Assembly: GCA_032622095.1 (NCBI GenBank)
Contig: CP136067.1
Coordinates: 196,316,052-196,380,051, forward strand
Direction: 5' to 3'
DNA: 64,000 nucleotides
DNA from: Siphonodentalium dalli
Lineage: Eukaryota > Mollusca > Scaphopoda > Gadilida > Siphonodentaliidae
In this document: positions 41,620 through 53,686 of the stretch, piece after piece
Position numbering within the stretch: position 1 is the first letter of the stretch
How the letters are laid out: each line of letters begins with the position of its first letter
The notes under the pieces: model-generated
Told to the model about the DNA's origin: nothing
The model's database searches: none
Seen by the model: only the letters and a program-made list of their open reading frames with translations
Program-made: the position numbers and the translations under genes

Positions 41620-43375
41620 TATTAGTCGAGTTTTTTTTGCTTATAACTCAACCGTTTATTGACGGATAAAAATTTTGGTGTGTGAGTACATATCCATGCA
41701 CATAAGCTGCAGACAAATAATCGGGTTCGTCCGCACATTTATTACAGAGTTATGGCCCTTTGCCATTTTCCACTGATTTTAGGCTCGTTAGCGCAACAAC
41801 TTCAACAAACGTTATCTGATTCGATTGAAATTTGGGATATAGGTGTCTCCCAAGAATATCTCGGACGAGTTCGAAAACCGGCCTGGTCCAATAAAATTTG
41901 ATAGAGTTATGGCCCTTAATTAGTCATTTTTCACGAATTTTCAGCTCGTTAGCACGATAACTTCAACAAACGTTATCCGATTTGATTGAAATTTGGTATA
42001 TAGGTGTCTCCCAAGAATATCTCGGACGAGTTCGAAAACCGGCCTGGTCCGATAAAATTTGATAGTAGTAGTAGTAGTAGTATTTATTTGTACAATATAT
42101 AGATATTTGTAACAATACAATATACAAAAGTGAACATAGGTATATTGTACAGGAGCGGCATGGCCAAAATGGGCCGTCTTCCTGCTGCCCCTATATATAG
42201 CTGTAATTTAAGTCATAAAACGACAACGAGAAATGGAATGGTATTTTGAAATAACGGAATGGTGTATCCAATCTTATTGCACACATGACGGTTTACCATG
42301 GACTGGGCTTAGTATTACTTTATCATAGGTACAGAGTCTGGCTGAAGTATTATTCCTTTGGAATGGAACAGAGCAAGTGTCTTTCAATGTTCCTTTCATT
42401 TTGATCGTACTCATCTAGTTGTAAAGACTAATTTTGCGTTCTTCCAGCCAAAATGTAAGGTGAACATACCTGGCTTTTTCAATAGCAAGTTTAATGGTGG
42501 GGCTCATGTCGTGCAGTTTATGAGTCTGTGCAATCTCGACAAAATGAATTCTTACATTTAATTTGTGACGAGTATCGCGATATGTAACTTTTTGTCAGTA
42601 CATTTTTAAATCTATTTCGAAAGATTATGTTCTTGTTATTTTTATCCAATGAGTTCCATATGTCAGGGAATGTGTGCTTTGGTAACACAGAACTAAAAGC
42701 AGTTCTAGGAGTCGATGGCCTTTAATTAGTCATTTTTCACGAATTTTCAGCTCGTTAGCGCGATAACTTCAACAAACGTCATCCGATTCAACTAAAATTT
42801 GGTATATAAGTGTCTTCCAATAATATCCTGGACGAGTTCGAAAACCAGCCTGGCCCAATAAAATTTGATAGAGTTATGGCCCTTAATTAGTCATTTTTCG
42901 TGAATTTTTAGCTCGTTAGCGCGACAACTTCAACAAATGTCCTCCGATCTGTTTAAAATTTGGAATAGACATACTTGCCAAGAATATTTCGGACGAGTTC
43001 GAAAACCAGCCTGGCCCGATAAAATTTGATAGAGTTATGGCCCCTAATTAGTCATTTTTCGATTTTACCTATTAATTAGTCTACCGATACTGATGCACAC
43101 CAATTGGCGGTAAGCCACCGAAAACGAGACACAGCATCTCTGATACCACCTCTTGTTTTCAAATTTGGTATATGGATTACTCATATGCAAATACAGATCA
43201 AGTTCGAATTTAGGTTCTGTCAGTCCATTTTACCTGAGTTATGGTCCTTGTCTACTTATACTTTGTGAGAATCTGTGCCAATTTAAGTTCGAATCTGAAT
43301 TTTGCGTAACGACTTATAATTTGAGAATGAAAACGAGACACAGCATCTCTGATGCCACCTCTTGTTTCCCCACAA
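41620..43375 (+). mobile_element. Pearl-like element(s), core units and two 3' ends
   Basis: At least five core units of about 165 bp carry GATAACTTCAACAAACGTTATC, GACGAGTTCGAAAACC and GATAGAGTTATGGCCC. Two 3' ends appear, each GAGACACAGCATCTCTGAT plus (A/G)CCACCTCTTG (about 43126 and 43343). The GAGA..TCTC hairpin before the end fits Helentron-type termini. The 5' end is not clear. Confidence 0.68.
42066..42713 (-). mobile_element. 5'-truncated LINE inserted in a pearl-like core unit (minus strand)
   Basis: The (TAG)n tract at 42066 is the (CTA)n tail of a minus-strand insertion. At the other end, the minus-strand frame encodes RTAFSSVLPKHTFPDIWNSL and then NRFKNVLTKSYI. This is the conserved C-terminus of CR1-like non-LTR elements (the WNSL motif followed by F-K-x-L). 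Core-unit sequence resumes at GGCCTTTAATTAGTC. RT domain absent. Confidence 0.72.
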
Positions 43376-43454
43376 TGAATGGTCTCATTCAAACTGTGTT
43401 ACTGTCAGAAATAGGGAACAACATGTTATGATAAATGTCTGATGAGCAAGGACC

Positions 43455-43565
43455 AAGCTTGCAAATAGTGCATCAAACATTTGCAGACTGAGGTCCTCAG
43501 AGGTTTAATTTAGTGATGCTACCCCACATAGTGGGCTAGCATCACTAAATTCCCCCTCTGGTGCC
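43455..43565. mobile_element. hAT-1 fragment
   Basis: CAAGCTTGCAAATAGTGCATC, a diverged GACTGAGGTCCTCAGAGG arm and CTAGCATCACTAAATTCCCCC. The terminal right part is lost. Confidence 0.65.
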
Positions 43566-43845
43566 CGACTCTCATCCAACGTTCCACATAAGACTCGGGT
43601 TTTATTCTGTCCAGTAGGTCTATGTGTCCTGGATTCCAACAGTACACAAATGTTTGTATAACCTTAGTCTATTTAATTGTTAATGGTCATTAATTTTATT
43701 TATTTATAAGCATCAGCATGCTAAAAAGACTCCTCAGCCAAGTCTTTCAATCAGCCCTCAAGGTAAGCATGCTAGGACAACTCACATTTTTTCTTGAAGA
43801 AATTGAAAGAATTTATATAATCTACTGAGCCTGTGGCACAAATCT

Positions 43846-44294
43846 TTAACCCTTTCAGTGCCAAGTCCAATTTTTGTATCAACCCATATACCCTGTGCCA
43901 ATGCATTCTCTTATATATGCGAGGCGTATGGTCGTCTCGCATATATAAGAGAATGCATTGGCCTAACAATTTTTCATCATTTGTTATTATTTTTTACAAT
44001 TTTCTATTAATTTGTAGGTTTTGTGCCAGGGAATCTTATGTTTTTCATGGGCATCAAAATTATTAATATGAATGCTTGGTGATAGTTTTGAGTTATAACA
44101 TGCCCCTAAGGTTTTATCCAGTTTGTTTTTAAACTCGCTATAGCATGCTTAAGCCTACCCAAAACAAATTCAACCCAAAAATATCTAAAAAAAAATATCT
44201 AAAAAAAACATTTATTTTTTTTATTTTTTAGGGCCGATTTTACAGACCGTAAATTAGGGCCGATGAGATCGGCCCCTGGCACTCAAAGGGTTAT
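43846..44294. mobile_element. TTAA-3 element, full length
   Basis: Left TTAA, right TTAT. Tips CCCTTTCAGTGCCAAG and GGCACTCAAAGGG. Same internal order as 20445 in the opposite orientation. Confidence 0.86.
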
Positions 44295-45029
44295 ATATAT
44301 ATATGTAGAACATTGATATTTTGGAATGCAAGAATGATGATCAATTTATCATATAAGCAAACAACTGATGAACAGAAAATAATGTAGTGTCACATGGAGG
44401 CAATTTGCAACATAATAAAATCATCTGCATGTGTGGAAGAATTTTTTTAAAGATAATAACTTCATTACTGCACTCTGTTTTTTTTTACACGATGCAACAA
44501 CAACAACGGCTGCTGGCCCTGATTCTATTAATGCACTGAAACAAACTCATGCGTGACATTCAATTTCATCACATGCGCAGAGGGTTCTATTTATGAACAC
44601 AAAAAATTAATTGTTGCATGTTTTCTCCAAAGCCTTTCATTCATTTCATAATGATGATGTACATGCATAGCCGTATGAATCTTGATCAAGTTATAAGATG
44701 ACAGGAATTGAATGCAAACACCTTTATAGACTCATTAGTGTATAATGCACACAAGTTTTCGGCCTTCAGTGAAGACTATCAAGTGAAATGACAATAGATG
44801 AATCAGTTCCATCTCTTTGCACATTTTGAGTAAGTAGATATCGCTGTCAGTCTGCATCTGTTGTCTTTTAACTTTTATCAATTGCCATTTTCTTCGACTA
44901 ATGAGTCTATAAAGGTGTTATCATTCAATTCCTGCCATCTTATTCATTTCATAGTATTTTGGTTTGAATGCCATGAGTATTTAGAAGAATTTGTGGGTGA
45001 TTTTTTTCATCCTTTGATAACTCATTGTG
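44295..45029. other. Unassigned stretch with one spaced inverted repeat
   Basis: AGGAATTGAATGCAAACACC..TTATAGACTCATTAG at 44700-44743 is repeated in inverse at 44897-44942 across a 150-bp loop. No gene supported. Confidence 0.55.
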
Positions 45030-45395
45030 TTTTTTATTGGGTAATGGAATCAGCTCGTCTGTCCATCCATCCTCTTTGTAGCCGTCGTACCCTCCGTTCG
45101 TGGACACAATTTTTCCGAGCTTTTTATCCTATATTTTTCGACCAATTTAAAAAAATTTGGCACAGATTTTATCAGGACCATGGATGGGAACCTGTACAAA
45201 TGCGATTATGAGGTCCGACTTTTTTTTCGTTTCTGAACTGAAGGGAATGAAATTTGGTATGTGGGTTTACTAGCACAAAATACAGGTCAAGTTCGAAAGT
45301 GGGTTCCACCTGCCAATTTTCTCTAGAGTTATGGCTCTTTGTTGAAATTATCACAGGTGTATTTCGCCATGCCCTCTAACGATGCTCTTGTTATG
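45030..45395 (+). mobile_element. Pearl-like element, short
   Basis: CGTCTGTCCATCCATCC tract, one core unit (GGTATGTGGGTTTACTAGC, ACAGGTCAAGTTCG, CTAGAGTTATGGCTC) and the 3' end GATGCTCTTG. Confidence 0.65.
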
Positions 45396-46201
45396 TTATT
45401 GGTGTAACCAAAGTTAATCGCCATTCTGGTGCTGTACTATTCATATGTCGTCATTCTGAAGCCATACTGTTCCCCGTGTCCTGAAAAATTAGGAAATAAA
45501 TCAATCCTACATGATTATATGCTGGGAATCCAGGTAAGATTATAACCCCCTGTCTGTTGGCTGGCAGCACATTATAGGATATTTTCTCACCTCCATTTCT
45601 GAAGGCAGGCCTCCTGGCATAAACCTACATCTGTAATTAGTTGTTGTGTCCTCTGCCAAACATCATGTTTTCTCCATGGTTTTGTGTATTATTACTCAGA
45701 TAGTTTAATTATGAGCTCTGACTAGATTGTGGTAACACTAATTAGTCTTGTCCTAGCATCTTGACTTGATTATCAGCGGTGTTGGTACCCATTGGTATCA
45801 AAGTCAGTGGGGATTCTAGACACATGCGAGTCCTTCTTGTAAACTTCATTACTCACAGGTCTCCGAATAGAACTCTACAAAAAAGTTATTCCAAGCTTGT
45901 ATCCAATCTACCCGAATGTTATTCCAAGCTTGTATCCAATCTACCCGATTATCATGCTGCAGGATGGGATACTTCTGTGTTTGTTTTCACGATGCAACAT
46001 ATTAACTACCCGGAGTATATCACATATTATTTGAGACTTTATAAAACATCGAGTGTATTTATATTAACCGATTCACTGCAATAACGTCCGTTTAAACTAT
46101 TACGCATGTAAAAGTGCATGCCTTATGATCTGTAGGTATTATGGACCTACTTCTTCACACTAGCAGTAGGCCATAATTCATGACTGGAACTCAGAGATTG
46201 G
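45396..46201. other. Unassigned; contains a 35-bp duplication
   Basis: GTTATTCCAAGCTTGTATCC..AATCTACCCGA occurs twice in tandem at 45886 and 45918. Otherwise nothing supported. Confidence 0.5.
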
Positions 46202-46419
46202 TACAGTAATGCACTAAATAATCAACTCCTTAACCACAGCATAATTATGGGTAATTTTTTCCGGATTTAGTCGGAAATATGGCTTGTTGCCATTCATCGG
46301 AAAGCTCTCATTGAGAGCTTTCCGATGAATGGCAACAAGCCATATTTCTGACTAAATCCTGAAAAATTACCCATAATTCTGCTGTGGTTAAGGAGTTGAT
46401 TATTTAGGGCATTACTGTA
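46202..46419. mobile_element. PalTA palindromic MITE
   Basis: Full-length, TA flanks, apex CTCTCATTGAGAG. Confidence 0.85.
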
Positions 46420-47144
46420 CATCAGAATAACTGTATCTCGAAGTTTCAAACTGTGTGTGATGTTCCATGATTGTGAACACTAATATAGCCTTTCAACTGA
46501 GTCAGTTTTATGATTCTTGTGATATTCTGGTTATATTTTTCCTCTGGACAATAACGTCAAAAGCCCACCACACAACGTCATAACATCATTTAGCATCGAA
46601 TAGGTAAAAGCCATACATCTATCCCTCATGTTAGGCAGACATGTTAACTCTCATAATTTCGGCGATTCCACACCCCATCTCCCGCCCTCACGAATGTCAC
46701 GACTCAAATCTCACAATTTAAGCTGCCAAATCCCAGTCATCATTACAGTTAAATACAATGTTTAAACTAGCTGTAGTTTGTGTTAATTAGTGCAAAGCAA
46801 GTTGGGCATAAGAGCAGGTGGAACCCATCAACAAGGCATGAAGTGTAATTTGCAAATAGACTAATAGACAAATAGAGTAAGTACAGGCCCCTGTGTGCAC
46901 TTCAGGCACATTACAGACAATTCATATTCTTGTATATATATATACATAGAATGTTATAGAAAACTACTGAGTATTTCTGAACAAATAAGGTATCAACTTG
47001 TTTTAAAAATAAACAAGCATATGCCGTAACAGTCAAAATGCTATGTTTTATGTCAGTTCCTCATATATTATGTTTTGGAGTGTTTGCACATTTTGAATGC
47101 GTGGTACTCACCAACTTCGAAACCACGTGATTCCTCACTGTGCT
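46420..47144. other. No recognised feature
   Basis: A short TATATATATATACATA tract at 46936 only. Confidence 0.45.
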
Positions 47145-47235
47145 AATGAATTGTATGTAATGACAATGAATGGTATGTAATGACAATGAATGGTATGTAA
47201 TGACAATGAATGGTATGTAATGACAATGAATGGCT
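47145..47235 (+). repeat. 20-bp tandem repeat, about 4.5 copies
   Basis: Unit GAATGGTATGTAATGACAAT, nearly perfect. Confidence 0.9.
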
Positions 47236-47308
47236 GTACAATTTGTGTTGACAAAATGACCAGGAGAAACAATGTATAGTGCAGAAGATGAAGTTTATCA
47301 TAAACCCA

Positions 47309-47559
47309 AGCCTTGAAATAGGGTGTCTGTCATTTGCAGAATGAGGTCCCCAGAGGGTGAATTTAGTGATGCTACCCCGCATAGCGGGCTAGCATCACCA
47401 AATTCACCCTCTCGGAACCTCATTCTGCTGAGGTGTAAGCAGAATGAGGTCCCCAGAGGGTGAATTTGGTGATGCTAGCCCGCTATGCGGGGTAGCATCA
47501 CTAAATTCACCCTCTGTGGACCTCATTCTGCAAATGACAGACACGCTATTTCAAGGCTT
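47309..47559. mobile_element. hAT-1, double-hairpin form
   Basis: CAAGCCTTGAAATAGG to GCTATTTCAAGGCTTG with two inner hairpins joined by TGCTGAGGTGTAAGCAG. Flanks show no clear 8-bp match. Confidence 0.85.
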
Positions 47560-47954
47560 GTTCAAAACGCAATTTGCCATTTCCAAATGGGCCAAATATA
47601 ATTGGATTATATGAATACAGTGCAGAATGTACAATGTTATTTTAAAAATGCATTTTTAGAGCAGTTTTGAGTTGCTATAAAAATCTTACTATTTTTCCCA
47701 AAATCTCATGATTTTTTAAAGGGAATCTCAGGATTTCTAAAATTCTGAAGTTAACATTTAGTCTGATGTTACGTATGGAATTTCCAACTGACAAAACTAT
47801 ATTTACAATGCATGGTTGGAGGTGGGTCTTGAAAAGCTGATAGCGTCCGTGTTTACCCCCGAATATTCAGCAGATGAATGGGTAGTTGCAAGACTTACGG
47901 AAAACTTGTACACTGAGCACAGCGACTGGTGAAATCGTTTCAAATACATGTATA
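47560..47954. other. No recognised feature
   Basis: Nothing supported. Confidence 0.4.
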
Positions 47955-48178
47955 AAAAAAAATGGTATATATACAAAAAAACAAATATATATACATGTAT
48001 GCAAAAAAAATATATATACAAAAAAATATATATATACAAAAAAATATATATATATACAAAAAAACAAATATATATACATGTATGCAAAAAAAAATATATA
48101 TACAAAAAAATATATATATACAAAAAAATATATATATACAAAAAAACAAATATATATACATGTATGCAAAAAAATAAT
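47955..48178. repeat. AT-rich compound microsatellite
   Basis: TATATATACAAAAAAA units of about 16-18 bp are interspersed three times with a longer ACAAATATATATACATGTAT..GCAAAAAA segment, giving a second-level repeat of about 80 bp. Confidence 0.88.
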
Positions 48179-48664
48179 GGTATCTGTACATTTATCATTT
48201 TATATATGCGTGAATTTGATTTGTTCAACTATTAAACAGAGATAAATCTGCAGTACCATCCTTGTGGCAGTGCTACATCGCAGTGATAACATAGAGTGCA
48301 CTGCATGGAATTTGCTATAATTACACACTGTATAATTAAATGTTTAAATTATAGGCCAATTTATTTCTATCACATATTTTTTTTTTATGAGTGCTGATCC
48401 TGTACTGTAGGTGTCCTGCCAAAATATGCCCTTTGTATTTTATTTAAATTGTGTTGGTTTAGACCCTGCGTAGAACACCTCGTTGGTGGTACATGCCAGC
48501 TGTGTGGTGGAGTGATCATATCTGACAGAGTATACAAGCTCTTGAATGTCAGTATAAATTAAGTCTGATAATTTGATAATAAGTAAGGCTACATTTAGCT
48601 GAACCATCATACACAGGAGATGAATTTAATTAGGAATACAGAAATATAATGAAACATGATTGTA
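48179..48664. other. No recognised feature
   Basis: Nothing supported. Confidence 0.4.
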
Positions 48665-49225
48665 CTTATTATATACCTTATCTTATTGGCTCAAACTGCT
48701 TGAATCACATTTATGGGTGCCAAATGAAAACCATCATTTTTGGCTTCTCCAGTGGCCTACCATGGACCATTTTGCTTGCATTCAAGGGCGCCAGCCAAAA
48801 CCAAGGGCTAATAGCCTTCCCATTATAATTCTCTAAAATTTCAATCTACAGTAATGCCTTAAATAATTGTCTCCTTAACCACAGCAGAATTATGGGTAAT
48901 TTTTCAGGATTTAGTTGGAAATATGGCTTTCAGTGAGAGCTTTCCGATGAATGGCAACAAGCCATATTCTAAATCCTGAAAAATTACCCATAATTCTGCT
49001 GTGGTCAAGGAGGCAATTATTTAGGGCATTACTATACCTCATCTTACCGGTATTGGCTCAACCTGCTTGACACACTTTTATGGGTGCCAAATGAAAACCA
49101 TCATTTTTGGCTTCTCCAGTTGGGTACTGTGGACCATTTTAAATGCATTCAAGGGCGCCAGCAGAAAACAAGGGCTGGGGTGGCTAATAGACTTCCCATC
49201 ATAATTCTCTAAATTTAAATCTATA
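48665..49225 (+). repeat. 190-bp tandem duplication split by PalTA
   Basis: TTTATGGGTGCCAAATGAAA, TTTTTGGCTTCTCCAG and ATTCAAGGGCGCCAGC occur in both copies (48665-48847 and 49035-49225). Confidence 0.85.
48847..49036. mobile_element. PalTA with left arm shortened to the apex
   Basis: The left arm stops at AAATATGGCTT, then TCAGTGAGAGCTTTCC. The right tip is ATTACTA; TA flanks. Confidence 0.82.
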
Positions 49226-49266
49226 ACAAGTAGTAAATAATTATGATGCGATTGTAATTGACCACA

Positions 49267-49374
49267 TACAGTAATACTCTAATTAATCGACCTCTTAACC
49301 ACAGCAGAATTATGGGTAACTTTTCAGGATTTAGTCGGAAATATGGCTTGTTGCCATTCATCGAAAAGCTCTCG
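49267..49374. mobile_element. PalTA left half, broken at the apex
   Basis: TA then CAGTAATACTC through GGAAATATGGCTTG to AAAGCTCTC. The right half is replaced by unrelated sequence (dispersed repeat at 49381). Confidence 0.82.
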
Positions 49375-49380
49375 TAAATA

Positions 49381-49530
49381 TTTACAATTGAGCATACAGT
49401 TCAGACGATGTTTTCTGTGGAGTGGTACGGTTGATTTCTTTGAAAAGTTTGGCGATGTTAGTAGAATGCTACATAAAGCCTACATTCCCCGAGTTGGCAT
49501 AGCATCTGAGTACTAACTTATCAGTTTCAT
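49381..49530 (+). repeat. Dispersed repeat, second copy
   Basis: GTAAATATTTACAATTGAGC, TTCAGACGATGTTTTCTG, GATGTTAGTAGAATGCTACA and GAGTACTAACTTATCAGTTT match 55385-55585. Confidence 0.7.
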
Positions 49531-49920
49531 AGCAGGCTAGCATCACCAAATTCACCGTCTAGGGACCTCATTCTGCTTAGACCTCATCTTCTCTGAAAGT
49601 TTCTTTATTATTTTTATATAGAAACTTCTTCACATAGATTCCATTTCTTTTTTAGTTTAGTTTCTCTATTTCCCCAAATTGGCAGACGACATTGCATAAT
49701 TGAGGTTCCCAATGGGTGTACAATCACTGTACATCAGAATATTCACCATTTGGGAACTTCAATCTGAGTCTATGTCTCCCATAGCAGATGAGGCCATGCA
49801 GAATGAGGTCCCCTGAGGGTGAATTGAGTGATGCTAGCCCGCTATGCGGGATAGCATCACTAAATTCACCCTCTGGGGACCTCATTCTGCAAATGACAGG
49901 CACACTCAACTCAGGCTTCT
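49531..49920. mobile_element. hAT-1 long form, left end missing
   Basis: Starts inside the first hairpin (GCAGGCTAGCATCACCAAAT), has the uninterrupted middle CACATAGATTCCATTTC, and ends AAATGACAGGCACACTCAAC..CAGGCTT. Confidence 0.78.
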
Positions 49921-50274
49921 ATAGAATGGGTTAATGTTGGTACTGTTATAATTAAATCCTCTTCATTCACTGTATTATTCTGTTGTTGGTTTCCAAAAGA
50001 CTAATGTATTCAAATAGAATAATTACAATGTGCCGGATGTGAACTTTGAGTGTATGAGTTTCGTGATGGCAACACGCGACGTCGTAATAACGTCACAATG
50101 AAGTTCCCGATATTCAATGATTTTCAGGATGATTGTTTTCACTGAGACGATACATAATAATCTCCGTATCCTAATATAATTACAGTTTAAAGGCATCATG
50201 CATAAATTTCTTCACATTATACAAGTTTAAATTCTCCGTAATGTCTTTAAACTGTGTAAATACATTAGGAATCA
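49921..50274. other. No recognised feature
   Basis: Nothing supported. Confidence 0.4.
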
Positions 50275-50540
50275 TTAAAGGTACTCAATCCGATCAGAGG
50301 GTCCCCATATCATCAAGAACAACAACATCATTTCTTCAAATTACGCTTTAGTTATCAGAATCGATTAATTGCAACAAAATAATGCTAACCACTGTCAAAT
50401 TTCCCAAACGCGTTATTTATCGACATTTTGTTCAACGAAATATGGCCGTATTATCACTTGAGTATTCATGAAATTTGGCAATTACCACTTGTTTTTAGAG
50501 TTATCCATCTTCATCCGCAATTTTACCGAGACCATCCTGA
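50275..50540 (+). mobile_element. TTAA-5 element, right part missing
   Basis: TTAA then AGGTACTCAATCCGATCAGA, ACAACAACATCATTTCTTC and GAGTTATCCATCTTCATCC. It breaks off near a run of nine G. Confidence 0.78.
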
Positions 50541-51072
50541 GGTAAAGGGGGGGGGGGTGCTCAACTTCAGAAAAGGGCACCTTTTTATGTCATATGTATA
50601 ATGGCATTATTACTGAAAAGGCAAAATCTTGCTGATCTTATAAAAGCCAAGTGTGTGTCTGTCTGTAACTCTGTCATGATTTTTACGTGTCTAAAATATA
50701 TTACCCTCATGTCTGATTGCGCCCAAATTTTGACCAAGTCTTGCACAACTTAGCATACAACAATCAAAATTTCAGGCCAATCGGTACAAGACGAACTGAG
50801 ATATAACTTGTTTCCCAAAGGTTATCAAGGCGATATTTTTACTCATATAATGCGTTTCTCCAAGAACAAATGTGTTTTCAGCGGCGTCAATCATTACAAA
50901 ACACCGAAGCCAAATTCCACACAAACTGCGCATTGTTTGCCAGCTCTCTTTATATTGTTATCAGCGGTGACGATATTTTCCTGTATGCTATGTTTGTCAC
51001 CCGTCATTTGTGACCAGCAATCCCCTAGTTCTATTTTAAAGCTCTTGATATATTGATATACTAGAATGTATA
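50541..51072. other. No recognised gene
   Basis: The 50630-50820 part (GTGTGTCTGTCTGTAACTCT and GTACAAGACGAACTGAGATAT) has the flavour of a dispersed non-coding repeat but no second copy in the window. Confidence 0.4.
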
Positions 51073-51153
51073 TACAGTAATGCCCTAAATAATCGACTCC
51101 TTAACCACAGCAGAATTATGGGTAACTTGTCGATTATTTAGGGCATCACTGTA
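51073..51153. mobile_element. PalTA minimal derivative, 77 bp
   Basis: TA flanks. CAGTAATGCCCTAAATAATC through ATGGGTAACTT joins GTCGATTATTTAGGGCATC, so the whole centre is gone. Confidence 0.85.
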
Positions 51154-51202
51154 CTTTTCTTTTAGGATAATATAACAATGCTATTCTAGCACCTAATTAA
51201 GG

Positions 51203-51404
51203 TACAATCGACTCCTTAACCACAGCAGAATTATGGGTAATTTTTCAGGATTTAGTCGGAAATATGGCTTGTTGCCATTCATCGGAAAGCTCTCAGTGAG
51301 AGCTTTCCGATGAATGGCAACAAGCCATATTTCCGACTAAATCCTGAAAAGTTACCCATAATTCTGCTGTGGTTAAGGAGTCGATTAATTAGAGCATTAC
51401 TGTA
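51203..51404. mobile_element. PalTA with damaged left tip
   Basis: The left end reads TACAATCGACTCC, missing about 16 bp after CA. Right end AGAGCATTACTG plus TA. Arms otherwise intact. Confidence 0.8.
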
Positions 51405-52169
51405 CCTCCTGCCATTTTATGAAGCTTGAAAGGACAATTTACGACCCTCTGTTCCCCCTTGGTAGAGCACAGAAGGGGAATTGTCCCCCTCTGCCTCCCA
51501 GCTCCCGCGTTAAATTAAATTTAAACTGCAAATTTCAGCTTTCAATTTTTGGAAACGACGTACAACACTTAGAAGGAATTAATTGATTTGTAGAGATTTA
51601 AAAACTTGTGCGCCGCAGATGTATTATTCAGTTTAAATCTATTCTGAACTGGTTTTAATGGAATCCGATTACTAACGAATTAGGCTTATTTGTTACACAG
51701 AATGCAAATTTCTATTCCACGCTACTTGAATTCCACTTTCTCATAATGTCCTGACAAGTCTGTGACGGACTAAATCCTCACACAGGCATCTGCTAAGCAT
51801 TGAGATGGCTCGATAACGAATTCGTGACACCGCGATGATGCACGAAGGATGTGCACTGCATGATGCTAATGCCTCCTGTCACAATGCAAGTTATCGTAAT
51901 GAAGAGATTATTGGAAAAAAATATGCCATCTTGATTGCCTGCTAGTGGCTTTGCACGATTTGATTGTACAGTACTGTTGGTAGTCTCTGGCACGGCATTT
52001 GTTCTAATTTTACTAGTGTATTGCCTAATGAAAATATATTTTGCCAAAATTTCTTTGAATTTATTTTGTGGGTAAGACACATGTCCCCCATAACAAAAAC
52101 CTGATAGGGATATTAAACTGAACAGCAGGGAAAAATTTACTAAAAACAATGTTAATATGAGAATATAGA
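51405..52169. other. No recognised feature
   Basis: About 765 bp; a minus-strand open frame of 118 codons at 51793-52149 has no recognised domain. Confidence 0.45.
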
Positions 52170-52385
52170 TACAGTAATGCCCTAAATAATCGACTCCTTA
52201 ACCACAGCAAAATTATGGGTAATTTTTCAGGATTTTGTCAGAAATATGGCTTGTTGCCATTCGTCAGAAAGCTCTCACTGAGAGCTTTCCAATGAATGGC
52301 AACAAACCATATTTCCGACTAAATCCTGAAAAATTATCTATAATTCTGCTGTGGTTAAGAAGTCGATTATAAGGGCATTACTGTA
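52170..52385. mobile_element. PalTA palindromic MITE
   Basis: Full-length, TA flanks. The right arm has lost a few bases (GATTATAAGGGCATT). Confidence 0.84.
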
Positions 52386-52387
52386 GA

Positions 52388-52456
52388 TAATTCCCAGTAG
52401 ATGAGGCCCAAGCAGAATGAGGTTCCCAGATGTCAGAAACACTAAATTGAGGATTG
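52388..52456. mobile_element. hAT-1 terminal scrap
   Basis: AGATGAGGCCCAAGCAGAATGAGG then TGTCAGAAACACTAAATTGAGG, an internally deleted end of the long form. Confidence 0.55.
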
Positions 52457-52574
52457 ATCAGTGTTTCAATTACAGTTGACTTTTTCATTTTAAGGAAGTT
52501 CAGATTAAGTTTTAAAATTTATCCCGATTTTTGTCCATCTCATGTTTTGAACCCACTGTGCTCACAGCTAACTT

Positions 52575-53215
52575 GTGTATTATTATTATTATTATTAACA
52601 TTTGTATAGCGCCTATTCCACAACATAATTGTGTTCGCAGGCGCTGTTAAATAGAAGAGCTGATAAAAGTATATATAAAATAAAAACAGATTGGATAAGA
52701 AATATGTGAGGGTTAAAATGAGTTGAGTTGAATCAAAGAGACACGTGAATCCTAAAAAGATGCTTAAAATACATCTGCAGTTAAAAGTCACTCTGAGAAA
52801 TAAAAATCATAAAAACAGCCATTAACGGTGAGATTAAGTCAGTTGACTCTAAATGCGATTTTAAAAAGGTGAGTTTTATATGTTTGCAGAATTCCATAAC
52901 ATCACTAGTAAGTCGGGAAGTTGTTCTACACGGTAGGTGCGGCAACACAGAAAGTTCTATCCCCTAACGTACGATGACTGGACATAGGGAGTGTCAGAAG
53001 TCATTTACCGTCTGATCTCTTCTGGCTCGATCCAGATGGTTGCCTCAGATTTACTAGTTTCTTGATATATGGTGCCGTTCCTTCGACTGCTCAAAATATT
53101 AATAATTTTTTTTTTAGACTCAATCCTGTACAGCACAGGAAGCCAGTTTTTACTGGCTGTCAAATTGACAGTCACCAAATGGATGGTGTTGGTCATTTCA
53201 AAATGGTGCATGTCA
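52575..53215 (-). pseudogene. CR1-like LINE C-terminus and 3' UTR (minus strand)
   Basis: Minus-strand translation gives ASKNWLPVLYRIESKKKIIN, matching the HWLPVxxRI-xxKI block after the RT domain. In another frame it then gives HRTLGDRTFCVAAPTV and KTHLFKIAF, matching the GDRAFSVAAPxLWNxLP...LKTHLF motif of CR1-like elements. Stops and frameshifts make it non-functional. The 3' UTR has the AGCGCCT..AGGCGCT hairpin followed by (TAA)n at 52575-52596. Confidence 0.8.
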
Positions 53216-53678
53216 AAACTCAGATATACTGTATGAGACAGTATTTAAATTTCGAATCGACTTATTATTCACCAATGATGCACACATTTTAGTGAGCGTC
53301 TAATTGCCATTCAGAAAAAAACCCTTGTTATTTTTTTTTTCAAAAGTTCAAAAACTTTACGTTGATTAATAAATACACATGAAATTCACAAACGACATAA
53401 TTATATTCATTCTGAATTGAATTGAAATTAAAAAACTATTTTTTACCTTTAATGTCCTATTTGGCCAGTAATGGCTCCTTGGACATACCCAAACAGATAC
53501 AGATTGTTTAAAAATTTGCATTGGACAAAATGTCCGACAGATACAGAGTGCACTGGACATAAGCTATTTTTCGTCGGACAATAACCGTGATCGGCCACTT
53601 ATATTGAGCCTTGAACTTCGTCATTGGAGTGCCAGCGATGCCAAACAAGCATGCGTCCATGAAATTCAGCTTACTGCT
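53216..53678. other. No recognised feature
   Basis: Nothing supported. Confidence 0.4.
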
Positions 53679-53686
53679 GACCAAGG

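Noticed and set aside
47867-48245. Tyr/Ile/Phe-rich and Lys-rich frames at the AT-rich microsatellite
   Set aside because: Explained by TATA/AAAA repeats.
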